A stretch of 64,000 nt of DNA, from the NCBI RefSeq assembly GCF_042477335.2, contig NC_091247.1:4176501-4240500 (forward strand), given 5' to 3'. A program made the translations under genes and the position numbers. Below are positions 11,471 through 21,530 of the stretch, piece by piece. The DNA comes from Ovis canadensis. Taxonomy: Eukaryota > Chordata > Mammalia > Artiodactyla > Bovidae. The notes beneath the pieces are model-generated. The model was given only the letters and a program-made list of their open reading frames with translations, was not told the origin of the DNA and ran no database searches. How positions within the stretch are numbered: position 1 is the stretch's first letter; each line of letters starts with the position of its first letter.

Positions 11471-12235
11471 GGACAATGTGCTGCTCATTCATCCACCCTT
11501 TTCTGCACGTTTCCTGTGAATGCTCCCCAGGCCCCAGGACCCTGGTCAGGGGCTGATCGCTGGTCTGGCCCTAGAGGTGACACCTGGGCTCAAGAGGCTG
11601 TCTGGGGCCCCTGGGGACTGGGGCCCTATTCGACCCACCAAAGCTTGGCCTCTTGGCAGCCCCATCAGTACATCTGGTGAATTCCTGGGGGCAGGGGAGG
11701 GCCTTCTTTTGTTCACTAGCTTGGGGGAAGGCAGAGGATCCATCCTGAAGACTCCCACCCAAGAGTGAAGGCGGGAAAGCTCTGAGTACACAGCGGGCAC
11801 TCCATAAATGCACGTATGAATTGCAGCAATGAATAAACAGTAAAGTGAGCGACAGAATATTCCAGAACTTATTAAAAAACCTGAGATGGTTTAACCCTAG
11901 AAGGCAGGGCCTGGATTAGACCTGTGGGCAGGAGCCAGAGCACTTGGTCAGTTGGCCTGCCCCCAGCCCCCCGCCCCCGGCAGGCACGCCTCCCTCCTGT
12001 CCCATTTGTCTTGCGACTGACCCCGGGGCCGGTGGCTCTTTGCAGTGGGGCCTGTCCTACAGGCGGTGAGATGCTGAGCTGTAGCCCTGGCCTCCACCTG
12101 CTGGGTGCCAGTTGCACCCCCTCCCCAGCCGCGACAACCGGAAACGTCCCTATACATTGTCCAACATCTCAGGGCAAACTCAGCCCTGACCGAGAACATC
12201 TGTCCTCAGGTTTCGTATAAAGAAAGGCTTCCAGA

Positions 12236-12395
12236 TGATAAACACCATATGATACCGCTTATATGTGGAATCTAAAAATGTGGAACAGATGAACTTATTT
12301 ACAAAACAGAAACAGAATCACAGATGTAGGAAGCAATCTTACGGTCACCAGGGGGAGATGAGGGGAGGGATGCCTTGGAGGTTGGGGTGGACACA
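12236..12395 (+). repeat. L1M-type 3' fragment
   Basis: The segment contains CATATGATACCGCTTATATG, GGAATCTAAAAATGTGGAAC and GTCACCAGGGGGAGATGAGG. These resemble the 3' UTR of an old L1 in sense orientation. Confidence 0.5.
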
Positions 12396-12396
12396 T

Positions 12397-12615
12397 GTGA
12401 AGTGTTAGTCACTCAGTTTTGTCTGACTCTTTGCCACCCCATGGACTGTAGCCTGCCAGGCTCCTCTGTTCGTGGAGTTCTCCAGGCAAGAGTACTGGAA
12501 TGGGTTGCCGTTTCCTTCTCCAGGGGATCTTCTCGACCCAGGGATCAAGCCTATGTCTCTTGCGTCTCCTGCACTGGCTGGTGGGTTCTTTACCAGTGAG
12601 CCCCCAGGGAGGCCC
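12397..12615 (-). mobile_element. Bov-tA SINE
   Basis: The antisense copy runs from GTGTTAGTCACTCAGTTTTG to GTGAGCCCCCAGGGAGGCCC. It is the first of four Bov-tA copies packed between 12.4 and 13.1 kb. Confidence 0.9.
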
Positions 12616-12647
12616 ATCTTCAACATTAGCAGACTCTTTGAGAGCCA

Positions 12648-12796
12648 CGGACTGTAGTCCATGGAATTCTCCAGGCCAGAATACTGGAGTGGGTAGCCTT
12701 TCCCTTCTCCAGGGGATCTTCCCAACCCAGGAATCGAACCCGGTTTCCTGCATTGCAGGCGAATTCTTTACCAACTGAGCCACAAGGGAAGCCCAA
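12648..12796 (-). mobile_element. Bov-tA SINE, truncated
   Basis: The antisense copy lacks part of its tail. It runs from GGACTGTAGTCCATGGAATT to CTGAGCCACAAGGGAAGCCC. Confidence 0.88.
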
Positions 12797-12803
12797 GCAT
12801 ATA

Positions 12804-12914
12804 GGAGTGGGTAGTCTATTCCTTCTCCAGTGGATCTTCCTGACCCAGGGATCAAACCCGGGTCTCCTGCATTGGCAGGCGGATTCTTTACCAACTGAGC
12901 TATCAGGGAAGCCC
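12804..12914 (-). mobile_element. Bov-tA SINE, truncated
   Basis: The antisense head-proximal half runs from AGGAGTGGGTAGTCTATTCC to GAGCTATCAGGGAAGCCC. It faces the sense copy that starts only about 10 bases later. Confidence 0.88.
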
Positions 12915-12920
12915 AGCAAC

Positions 12921-13117
12921 TATTAGCTCAGATGGTAAAGAATCCGCCTGCAATGCAGGAGACCCGGGTTGATCCCTGGCTTGGAAAGATCCCCTGGAGA
13001 AGGAAATGGCAACCTACTCCAGCATTCTTGCCTGGAGAATCCCATGGACAGGAGCCTGGAGGGCTACACTCCATGGGGTCACAAAGAGTTGGACATGACT
13101 GAGCAACTCACACACTT
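12921..13117 (+). mobile_element. Bov-tA SINE
   Basis: The sense copy starts at AACTATTAGCTCAGATGGTA and ends GGACATGACTGAGCAACTCA. With the preceding minus-strand copies it forms a large head-to-head inverted repeat. Confidence 0.9.
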
Positions 13118-13195
13118 TTGCAGGTGAGGAAACAGTCTCAGAGAGGTTGTGTTTGTGGCCTGAGGTTACACAGCAGGTCCATGTGGAGGTGAGAT
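13118..13195 (-). repeat. MIR fragment
   Basis: The antisense MIR core is visible as CAGGTGAGGAAACAGTCTCA, AGAGAGGTTGTG and GAGGTTACACAGCAGGTCC. Confidence 0.65.
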
Positions 13196-13531
13196 TCTAA
13201 CCCGCATCTGTGTAATTCCAGGAAACTCACTGGTCTCCCCCAAGGATGGGGCATTCACTCCCCACAGCTCACCCCCCATGGAGTGTCTCCCCCAACCACT
13301 GCCCCGGGAGCAATGGCGGCTGGGAGCTGTCCCTGAATCAGGAGGTGGAGAGCTTCCGCAGCGGGGAGACCCCACCTGCATCTTTCCCTGGTGACCGGCC
13401 AGAGCCTGGTGCCCCAAGCCCTGAGTCAAGGCCACTGAGGCTCTGCCCACTCTGGGGGGCTGAAGCCCACCCTGGCCTCGAGTCCAGCCTGCGGTTCCCT
13501 CCAGCAGACATGGTGCCTCTTCTCCCCGCAG

Positions 13532-13612
13532 GGTGTTTTTCCTGAATGTGCCATTTGATTCTGTCATCGAGCGGCTGAGCCTGAGAAGAACTGACCCCGT
13601 CACAGGAGAAAG
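13532..13612 (+). CDS. AK8: AK8 penultimate coding exon (adenylate kinase 8, partial)
   Basis: AK8 is a two-domain nucleoside monophosphate kinase that transfers phosphate between ATP and AMP/CMP-type substrates; in the literature it is linked to motile cilia. This 81-bp exon encodes part of the second kinase domain. It reads [18 protein letters not shown] followed by TDPVTGER. The first part is the hydrophobic strand and specificity-helix segment, and the second begins the LID region, with the arginine pair and DPxTG turn typical of adenylate kinases. It is bounded by an acceptor ending CCCCGCAG and a donor GTTTGT. The first base completes a codon from an upstream exon outside the window, and the last two bases (AG) join the G of the next exon to give Arg. 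The sequence matches the AK8 family closely and the reading frame is intact. Confidence 0.93.
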
Positions 13613-14705
13613 GTTTGTGCCAGCCCTGCAGTGGGCTGCGGCCCTCTGAGGGCTCCAGAGGCCACGCCCCACAGGGGACCCCCCTCTCTCCATCTAGCTG
13701 ATGGGTGCCAGGGCGGGGCTGCTCCAGGGACCCTGCTGGGGACAACTGACAGAAGATTCTAGAAAGGGGGTTCACCCAGCCAGTTCCTCCACTCTGTCTG
13801 CTGACCCTCTTTTCCTGGGAGAGTAGCAAGAAAATGAATGTCCAGGCTGTACAACAGCTGTTAAACTGCTCACCTGCTCTGACCTGGGCTTGGCTCTGAC
13901 CCCAGCATGTCGCCGCGGTGCATCCCTGACGTGGCTGCTGAACAGATGCGTCCCCTTGGGAACAGCGTCGCCTCTGAGCCCTCCCGTGGCTATAGGGGCT
14001 AAATCCTGCAAGCTAAGGCCTTGTATCTGACCAAGTGCAATTGCTGTGTTGGTGGTGAAACACAGTCTACAGTCCCCGCGATTAAAGGTTGAAGCCCCCA
14101 TCTTCCCAGCAACCAGGGCCCTGTTTCTTGGTAACTAGACCGCGTTTCTCAGGACAGAGGAGGAGGGGCGGGAAGGAAGCACCAGGATTTTCCCATCACC
14201 TTGCACTGGGGGATGTCCTCTCACTGATCTGTGTCAAGTGAAACGGCCTTCGTGCTGCCGGGGTCTCTCCCCCAGGGACCAGGGCACTTCCTCGTGTCTC
14301 CACTCATGCCTGGTGTTGTGATGTCCCATCCCTTATTTGACCGTGAGCTCCATGAACACAGAGGTGATGTCTCACCTGCCATTGGGTTGCCAGTAGCAGG
14401 GGTATGCTAGGCGTACGTGGCAGGTACCTAGTATTGCTTGGAAGGAAGAAAGGAAAGGAGAAAAGAAGGAATGAACAAAAGGAATCTGGCCCTTAGTATT
14501 TTACTTTATTCTGTCCTAGTACTGATCTGTGGCCTTCTCTCCTGGGAAGGGGCCATGCTGTGGCTCTCAGCCTAGCCAGTGGCTGGTGCAGAGTAAATGT
14601 CTGCTGCTGGTGGTCATGGGCTCCAGCCTCTCTCCTGGGAAGGGGTCCCTTCTCGCCTGTCCTCTGAGCTGGACCAGGGTTCACTGGCTTCCCTGCCTCT
14701 CGCAG
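13613..14705 (+). other. AK8: Last intron of AK8
   Basis: This intron of 1,093 bp begins GTTTGT and ends CTCTCGCAG. It is GC-rich, unique-looking sequence. I recognise no SINE or LINE in it apart from a purine-rich patch (GGAAGGAAGAAAGGAAAGG) near 14,440. Confidence 0.85.
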
Positions 14706-14943
14706 GTACCACCTCATGTACAAGCCACCTCCGACCATGGAAGTCCAGGCCCGTCTCCTGCAGAATCCCAAGGATTCGGAAGAGCAGATCAAGCTCAAAA
14801 TGGATCTGTTCTACAGGAATTCCGCTGAGCTGGAGCAGTTCTACAGGGACGCCATCACCCTCAACGGGGACCAGGACCCGTACACAGTCTTCGAATACAT
14901 TGAGAGTGGGATCATTAATCTCCTACCCAAGAAAGTCCCCTGA
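14706..14943 (+). CDS. AK8: AK8 terminal coding exon with stop codon
   Basis: The exon encodes the last 79 residues of adenylate kinase 8. It begins with YHLMYKPPP, which completes the LID segment of the second kinase domain. The central part, with [14 protein letters not shown] and then [15 protein letters not shown], is the helical substrate-binding region that usually carries Arg plus an acidic pair in adenylate kinases. It ends [17 protein letters not shown] and TGA at 14,941-14,943. The acceptor is CTCTCGCAG and the frame continues exactly from the exon at 13,532. Together the two exons give about 106 C-terminal residues of a protein that is 479 residues in human. No frameshift or stop is seen, so this is an active-looking gene and not a pseudogene; the introns also exclude a processed copy. 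Confidence 0.95.
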
Positions 14944-15045
14944 CAGGTTCTGAGCTGGGAGCATCCCTCAGGAAAACAGAGTTAGCCCCTCACCCCCAAC
15001 CCTCTGGAAGATCAGCCAAGCCAATAAAGTGCTGGGTGCAGTCTC
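14944..15045 (+). other. AK8: AK8 3' UTR
   Basis: This is the short sequence between the AK8 stop codon and the likely cleavage site, about 15-20 bases past the AATAAA at 15,023. The downstream stretch after 15,045 is rich in GT and TGG, as expected after a cleavage site. The exact 3' end cannot be fixed without transcript data. Confidence 0.7.
15023..15028 (+). terminator. AK8: AK8 polyadenylation signal AATAAA
   Basis: A canonical AATAAA lies 80 bp after the AK8 stop codon, in the context AGCCAATAAAGTGCTGGG. It is the first such hexamer downstream of the stop. Confidence 0.85.
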
Positions 15046-16620
15046 GTGGGTCCTGGAGGTGGCGGCCGGAAGCTGGCCTTGTTTTGGGGTCTGGGAATGC
15101 AGGCCGGGCACAGCCCGGGGAGGCAGTCAGGTTGACAGTGGCGGCCCGGGTCAGACCTGGGATGCGGTGTGGCTCCAGTGGCCATGCCCTGTGCACCCTG
15201 GGGTTGTCGCTGGATCCTCGTTTCTTGCATCTGAAATGGGTAACAATAGTCCCTGCCTCACAGGGCTGCCTTGGGATGAAACGCGATGATACAGGGAAAG
15301 CTCTCACCCACGCTACGCTCTCTGTGAATACAGTTTCACCAAAGCCACTGTCTCCAGAGCAGCCTACCCAGTAGAACTCTCTGGAATGACCGATGTGCAG
15401 CTAACACAGCGGCCGTGAGCTCCAGGGGACTGTCGAGCACAGGGAACGTGGCCATTGCCACCGAGGAGCTGTCTTTTACGACTGTCCTTGAGCTTCTCTA
15501 AATTAAGTATGAATGGCCGCATGTGGCGAGGGGCTGCAGGGTCAGTGCAGTTCCAGACACGCGCGGCTGCTTCTAAGACTCTGGAAGCCCTTGGAAGGCC
15601 TGCCTTCAGCTCCCACTGAGATAGCCCCTCTGGGTCCCGCAGGGCCCACAGCACACAGGAGGGACCCTGGGGGGACAGGACAGTGACATCTCAGGGTGGC
15701 AGAGCTCCTGATCCTCTTCCACGAGCTTCTCCTGCCCCTGATTATTATTTTATCTTGCTAGAAAGGTACTTGGATGATTCCCACTGAAGCTGCAGAGGGT
15801 GAGTGACTTGCCCAAGGTCTCTCGGATCCATGGCTACACCTGAACCCAGCGCTCCGGTGCTCTCCGCCTGCAGGCCTCAGGGGGCCTGGCCAGCCAGGGT
15901 CCAAGACAAGGACTCGAGCTTCTGGGCTCCACGTGGTCAGGGACTCTGGGTCTAATGGCTAAAGCCCCTTCCAGCCTAGGGCAGCCCAGTGTCCCCCCAG
16001 CAAAGATCTGACCCTAGCAATGGCCGTTGTGACCCTAGGCAGCCGGCAGCTGGGGCCCATGGAACCAGACCTCTGGGCCTGCCCTCCGGCCTCTGCCTGG
16101 GTCACGGCAGGGTGAACCCCTCAGGCCTTGGCCAGACCTCCCAGCACTAGGCCTCCTCTCTAGAGGCGGCATCCGGCCACAGCGCTTCCCCTGTGCCTAG
16201 TGGCCCTGCCCTCAACTCTCTCTCTCTCCATCCTGCCCAGGCACTGGGTGCCATCTCCTGACACTCCATCGGGCCTTCCCCTCCCCCTGCCCCTCCCCTT
16301 CCCCACCCCACAGGGAACAGGGCATCTCTCCCTGAAGCCCCCTGACCCTGGAATCTTGCCCGTGGAGCCTCCTCAGGCCCCGGAGTCCCCAGGAAAGGTC
16401 TCGGGTCCAGACCATAGGGCCAGGCTGCTGTGCTGAAACTCTGCCCACGTGTACCCAGCACCCCTGACTGCAGGAGACAGAAGACCGGGAAGGTGGCCAG
16501 CACCAGCCTAGCCAGGGGCCGCTCCCCTTACTCTGCCTGCCTTGCTGCATGTCGTCCCAGGCACCAGAGACTGCAGCCTGTTTACTCTCCAATGGAACCC
16601 CGTCCCGATGCAGATCCGAT
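15046..16620. other. Intergenic sequence downstream of AK8
   Basis: This is GC-rich, unique-looking DNA. Open frames here are not supported by any recognised family. A MIR-like piece lies at about 15,740-15,860. A C/T-rich stretch (16,260-16,310) is present. No gene is seen. Confidence 0.6.
15740..15860 (-). repeat. MIR-like fragment
   Basis: Antisense MIR features are ATTATTATTTTATCTTGCTA, GTGAGTGACTTGCCCAAGGT and CTACACCTGAACCCAGCGCT. Confidence 0.55.
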
Positions 16621-16621
16621 G

Positions 16622-17480
16622 CAGCTCAGTTCAGTTCAGTCGCTCAGTCGTGTCCGACTCTTTGTGACCCCATGAATTGCAGCACGCCAGTCCTCCCTGT
16701 CCATCACCAACTCCCGGAGTCCACTCAGACTCACGTCCATCGAGTCAGTGATGCCATCCAGCCATCTCATCCTCTGTCGTCCCCTTCTCCTCCTGCCCCC
16801 AATCCCTCCTAGCATCAAAGTCTTTTCCAATGAGTCAACTCTTCGCATGAGGTGGCCAAAGTACTGGAATTTCAGCTTTAGCATCATTCTTTCCAAAGAA
16901 ATCCCAGGGCTGATCTCCTTCAGAATGGACTGGTTGGATCTCCTTGCAGTCCAAGGGACCTTCAAGAGTCTTCTCCAACACCGCACTTCAAAAGCATCAA
17001 TTCTTCGGCGCTCAGCCTTCTTCATAGTCCAACTCTCACATCCATACGTGACCACTGGAAAAACCATAGCCTTGACTAGACCGACCTTAGTCGGCAAAGT
17101 AATGTCTCTGCTTTTGAATATGCTATCTAGGTTGGTCATAACTTTTCTTCCAAGGAGTAAGCATCTTTTAATTTCATGGCTGCAGTCACCATCTTCAGTG
17201 ATTTTGGAGCCCAGAAAAATAAAGTCTGACACTGTTTCCACTGTTTCCCCATCTATTTCCCATGAAGTGATGGGACCGGATGCCATGATCTTTGTTTTCT
17301 GAATGTTGAGCTTTAAGCCAACCTTTTCACTCTCCTCTTTCACTTTCATGAAGAGGCTTTTTAGTTCCTCTTCACTTTCTGCCATAAGGGTGGTGTCATC
17401 TGCGTATCTGAGGTTATTGATATTTCTCCCGGCAATCTTGATTCCAATCTGTGTTTCTTCCAGTCCAGCTCCAATCCTTA
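16622..17480 (-). mobile_element. BovB LINE 3' part, antisense
   Basis: The element begins at its 3' end with CAGTTCAGTTCAGTCGCTCA and runs about 860 bp. On the minus strand, 17,385-16,636 stays open for 249 codons of the C-terminal BovB ORF2 protein. This covers the SEEELKSL segment after the reverse-transcriptase active site, the [20 protein letters not shown] segment and the terminal RELVMDRE-type segment. The YADD region at about 17,400 lies just outside that open frame. The copy is 5'-truncated and so not autonomous, and its intact frame suggests a fairly recent insertion. Confidence 0.9.
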
Positions 17481-18050
17481 GCTCAGGACATCACAAACAC
17501 TTGTTCCGCTCACACAGCGCTTCGTGCTCTGTGCACAGCCTCCTCTCTCTCCGCCTGCCCCGCCCCCCCATAGAGCAGCTGTCCCTGCTCTGCGGGGCAG
17601 GTGATGTCCCCGCCAAGAGCCTGGACTGTGGACCCCAGCAGCCTGGGTCCCCATGCTGCTGTGTGGCCTGGGGCGAGCTACTTCACCTCTCTGGACCCTT
17701 GTAAAATGAGAAGGGTCGCTGCCTCCTAGGCAATACTAGGCACATACTGTGGGATGGAATGATGAATACATACACCAAGGCTAAAACTAGGGCGTGGCAC
17801 AGCATACGCGCCGCAAATGCGGCTCTTCTCACTGGGGTTCACAGCTCTCCTTGAGGTCAGGGCTGTTTTTCTTTTTTTATCCTTAGATGAGGAAACTGGG
17901 GCTCAGAGGAGTCCAACAGCTTGTGGACGGCTGCATGTGCTAAGTGGCAGCAGGGGTCGGGACCTGGGTCACTCGCTGCTCCCAGGACTCCAGGAGATGA
18001 CCAGCAGGCCGGTGCTTTGCCCTCAGTCGCCGTCGGGGTTGCTGAAGGCA
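17481..18050. other. Intergenic, two MIR-like pieces
   Basis: GC-rich sequence between the BovB copy and the CpG cluster. It holds a sense MIR-like piece (about 17,640-17,760: CTGTGTGGCCTGGGGCGAGC, CACCTCTCTGGACCC) and an antisense one (about 17,868-17,960: GATGAGGAAACTGGGGCTCA). No gene is seen. Confidence 0.55.
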
Positions 18051-18330
18051 TCCGGGCTCGCGGGGCCCCTGCCTTCTTCCCCCAACCCAGGTGAACGAAC
18101 GTCGCCCGGCGCTCCTCCTCCCGCCTCCCAAAGGCCCCCGGCGTCCCGGATGCCCCGATGCAGGGCCTCGGTTGGGTTCCGGCGCCGCGGCAGAGCCGGA
18201 AGGCGCGGGCTTCATTGAGATGCGCCCGGGGCGCGCGATCCCGGGCGCGCCCCTCGGGTGTGCGCTGCTGGGGTTGGCCCGACAGGCTCCCGCTCCTGTA
18301 GCTCGCTCCCTCCGAAGCGAGGAGCAAATG
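18050..18330. promoter_or_regulatory. Orphan CpG-island-like cluster
   Basis: About 280 bp are strongly GC-rich with dense CpG; by hand count roughly 30 CpG fall in 18,061-18,300. Strings such as GGCGCCGCGG, GGGGCGCGCGATC and CCGGGCGCGCCCC are present. It lies about 3 kb past the AK8 3' end and 14 kb before the inferred GTF3C4 3' end, away from any recognised start. A minus-strand open frame of 239 codons covers it, but it matches no family I know and is best explained by low stop frequency in GC-rich DNA. It could be a promoter of an unannotated transcript, an enhancer, or an inert GC patch. Confidence 0.55.
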
Positions 18331-18999
18331 ACATTCGTCCTCTGCGCCCCTCCCCCCAGCCAGCTGGCGAACATTAGCATCCGGTCCCAGCCGCAGTGAT
18401 GCCGATCTGGGGGCTTTCCGGCCAGGAGAGGCCCAGTCCTGTGGCTGGAGGGCAAATGTCGTGTTAATTCCCAGATGAGGGGCTGTGCTTGAAGTTAACC
18501 TCTGAGGTCTGATTAAGGTCAACTTGCAAGAGAACAGTCGTGCCTTTGTCGACATTAAAGCAGTCCCCTCGTTCACCTCCAGCCTCTAATCCTGTTGGCA
18601 CTACAAGCTCTCCCGCCTCTCTCTTACACCCTACCCCCTGGCCCCGGTCTGTGTTTGTCCAGCCCCTCCCTTCCCTGCTCGCCTCGGCAGAGGCTCGTTT
18701 GGGGTGTCTGCTCGTCCCCACCCCGCAAGTGTGTCTCCTGTGGGACCCGGAACTGGTTGCCGCTGCTGAGCCCAGGCGTATGTATACCTGCTCTTCCTCT
18801 GAGCCGGCCAATCAGCTTCTCTCTCCCAGGAATCTGGGAAGAGAAGCGAGGGCACGGGTCCCTCTCTTCCTGCGGCTTGGGGAAAGGAGAGGATGCTGGG
18901 GTCTGTCTGGCCCATGCGCAGCACCGCAGAGCAATGCAAGTTCATCTGGTGGAACCGAGAGAGGCAGACACGTGCCTGCCCCATTCATTCCACTGGTTC

Positions 19000-19085
19000 T
19001 TGTTGAGTGCCTACTGTGTGCCTGGCACTGGGCATAGAGCAGATGGGAAAAAAGACAAAAATCCCTGTCCTAACGAGTCTTCTGT
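19000..19085 (+). repeat. L2-like 3' fragment
   Basis: The sequence TTGTTGAGTGCCTACTGTGT followed by GCCTGGCACTGGGCATAGAG and ATCCCTGTCCTAACGAG fits the 3' end of the old L2 LINE. Confidence 0.6.
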
Positions 19086-19317
19086 GCACGCATGCTAAGT
19101 CGCTTCTTCAGTCATGCCTCTGTGTGACCCCATGGACTGGAATCTGCCAGGCTCTTCTATCCATGGGATTTCCCAGGCAAGAGTACTGGAGTGGGTTGCC
19201 AGGCTCATCTCCAGGGGATCTTCCTGGCCCAAGGATCAAACCTGCGTCTTTTATGTCTCCTGCATTTGCAGGCGGGTTTTTTTGTTTTTACCGCTAGTGG
19301 CAACTGGGAAGCCCCGT
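19086..19317 (-). mobile_element. Bov-tA SINE
   Basis: The antisense copy contains CATGCTAAGTCGCTTCTTCA, CAAGAGTACTGGAGTGGGTT and ends GGCAACTGGGAAGCCCC. It has a T-rich expansion near 19,276. Confidence 0.88.
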
Positions 19318-19329
19318 TGAGGCTTTGTG

Positions 19330-19450
19330 TGTGCGTGTGCTTGCTAAGTTGATTCTGTCGTGTCCTACACTTTGCGACCCTATGGACTGTAGCCCACCAG
19401 GTTCTTCTGTCCATGAGATTCTCCAGATGACAATACTGGAGTGGGTTGAG
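19330..19450 (-). mobile_element. Bov-tA SINE, tail half
   Basis: The antisense fragment runs from GTGTGCTTGCTAAGTTGATT to GACAATACTGGAGTGGGTTG. It lacks the tRNA-like head. Confidence 0.8.
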
Positions 19451-19957
19451 GCTTACATTTTACCAAAAAAAATGACAGAAACGAGAGAGAAAAAGACACC
19501 ACCTAATTTCTGATAGTTCCTAAGATCATCTCTGCCCCTAGGTCCCCTGAAACAGCCCTGCACTGTCCCAGCCAGCTCTTTTTTCCATAGGGGATCAGAT
19601 AAGATTCCTGGGCACAGTGCATAGAGTGCATGTCCAGGGCCAAGCAGCAGGTAGCAGGGAATTTAAATGTAGTCAGGACTCACAGGAGACCCCCTAGGGG
19701 AGGTGACAGTGGCTTGGGAGCTGACTTCTGAGGCACATGAGAGTTTGAAGGCACAGGAAAAAGTGACTCTGAGTTGATCATGGAAATGCTGCCATTAAAA
19801 AATTGAAATGATTATTTTTATTATTAAAATGTTACTTATAAAAAAAGAGCCAAACTACATCAGAAGCTCATCCCTTAGGAAGGGAAACTCCCATCCTCTC
19901 CACAATAAAATCCTTAGGTGTCATTCGCTAGAGATAACTGTATTTCAAAGTCTGAAG

Positions 19958-19990
19958 CGGATGGATGGATGGATGGACGGATGAGTGAAT
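19958..19990 (+). repeat. GGAT microsatellite
   Basis: Five to six GGAT-type units (GCGGATGGATGGATGGATGG, then ACGGATGAGT) lie in intergenic DNA. Confidence 0.85.
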
Positions 19991-20039
19991 GGACAGGTAG
20001 ACAGATAAGTGGTATAAATACACCAATGGGACGGTATTG

Positions 20040-20400
20040 TATATATTGCCCTATAATCTGCTTTTTAAAAAACTGTGGTAAGAACACTTAACAGATCTAC
20101 TCTCCTAAATTTTTTAGCATACAGTACAGTGTTGACTCTAGGCTCATTGTTGTGGGTGACTCTCTAGAATCTTTATTCCACTTGGGTAACTAAAGCTCTG
20201 TACCTGGGGAACAGCAGCACCCCACTCCCCTCCCCCAGCCCCAGGCAGTCCCCGGCCTGCTCCCTGCTTCTGTGAGCCTATCTCAGATCCCACATGTAAG
20301 TGAAATCACGCAGTGCTTGTCCTCTGTGGCGGGTTGATTTCACCGAGCACAATGCCCTGAGTTCACCCACGTCATCACATAAGCCAGGCACCTTTCTTCA
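20040..20400 (-). repeat. Antisense L1M-type 3' region
   Basis: AAAACTGTGGTAAGAACACT, TCCCACATGTAAGTGAAATC and CACCGAGCACAATGCCCTGA form a series like that at 8.6-9.3 kb. It is diverged. Confidence 0.5.
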
Positions 20401-20929
20401 GCAAAACGCTTTCCTGATTTTTTTTCCCCCACCAGCCATTCAAGGCCATCAAATAAGTTACTGAGCCACCAATGTGGCCATTCCTTCTCCAGGGCAAGAG
20501 GGCTGAGCTTGGTTCTTAGTGGTCACTTTTGCTCAACCGTAGACTGGTTTTTAGTGATGCCCATGTGAAGTCCAGTGTTTCCTGTCAAGCTCTTGTTGCC
20601 TTTGCAAATCTTTCTTACCCAGACAGGATGACACTATCGTGTAATTTACGTGTAAATAGCCAACAGAGCACTAACTGAGTCATACTTCAGAAACAGCGGG
20701 ACCCTCCCACTGATCTCCAGGTGGAGAGGAAGAACAAGCAGGGACCAGCTCACAGGCCTGGTGCATTGAACCTGCCGCCTCGGATCCATGGGGAGGCTGA
20801 ACCACAGGTGTGCCCGAGTTGGGGTCTCCTTTGCAGTGATAACTTTATATGCTCTCTGCAAAGCCACCAGAGCTTGGAGGTCGTGGTGTGTGATGGAGAA
20901 GATGCAGCAATGTAAACTTTCCAGCTACA

Positions 20930-21530
20930 TCAACTTTATTGAGATCTAATTCCCATATCATAGAAGTTGTTCATTCAAAGCAAGAATTCATTCATTTAAA
21001 GTGTATTAAATGCAGATGAGGGTCCCAGTGAGAGCTGCCTGCACAGCACCACCCGCCCCCCGCCCCACCCCCGCCACCCCGGCCAGTTTTTAATGAAGCT
21101 GTCATCACAAAGTGTTGGCACCAGGATGGAGACACTGGAACTCCCCTCCCTGCAGTACTGGGGGGCGGGAGCATTGGTTTAACCATTCAGAAGACCGTGA
21201 AGCAGATGTCTACCCATGCTACACATGGGTGCCTGCCCCTCGACCTGGCATTCCTCTCCTAGTAGTGCCAAGAGAAATGTGTGAGTCTGTATACAAACTT
21301 GTTAACAGCAGCTGTGTCCATATTAACCCTAAACTGGAAACAATACTGGCCATCAGTTGTGGCGTTATCACACAGGTAGACGATCTGTAGAACAGAACAA
21401 ACCCCTGGTAAAGGCCCCAGGGCAAGCGACTCTCACAAGCAGACCTGGAAGACTCGATGTCATGATCTGATGTGGATGGAGTTCATGAACAGATACAAAC
21501 GAATCCCTGCTAACAGAAATCAGAAATAAC
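20930..21530. repeat. L1M-type fragments in both orientations
   Basis: The first part (CAACTTTATTGAGATCTAAT at about 20,930) is antisense L1M-like. From about 21,220 the sequence is sense L1M-like: AGTGCCAAGAGAAATGTG, ACAAACTTGTTAACAGCAG and CTGGAAACAATACTGGCC. A C-rich patch lies near 21,050-21,080. Confidence 0.45.

Larger units (their letters stand above)
1..13531 (+). other. AK8: AK8 intron (upstream of penultimate exon)
   Basis: This stretch lies directly upstream of the penultimate AK8 exon and is read as one or more AK8 introns. I looked for the preceding AK8 coding exon, which should end just before the FFLNVPFD segment, and did not recognise it here. The content is mostly repeats: MIR and L1M-like pieces before 3 kb, Bov-tA SINEs, CHR-2-type SINEs, a long antisense L1 at 6-7.8 kb, BovB fragments and a four-SINE cluster at 12.4-13.1 kb. 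The stretches 3.25-5.03 kb, 10.05-11.25 kb and 11.47-12.23 kb look unique or too old to name. Assignment as intron rests on the exon at 13,532; a small unrecognised exon could be hidden here. Confidence 0.75.

Noticed and set aside
12397-13117. Tandem array that might suggest CRISPR or satellite DNA
   Set aside because: The units are Bov-tA SINEs of different length and orientation, each with tRNA-like heads; there are no regular spacers.
1-13531. Further AK8 coding exons
   Set aside because: I looked for the exon preceding the FFLNVPFD segment and found no convincing match with splice sites. It may lie upstream of the window.
16636-17385. Minus-strand open frame of 249 codons as a host gene
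   Set aside because: It is the C-terminal part of the BovB ORF2 protein, within a 5'-truncated LINE.
17857-18576. Minus-strand open frame of 239 codons over the GC-rich cluster as a new gene
   Set aside because: The composition is Pro/Ala/Arg-rich as expected from GC-rich DNA, no known domain or splice partner is visible, and overlapping frames on the other strand are also open. I keep it only as a point to search.
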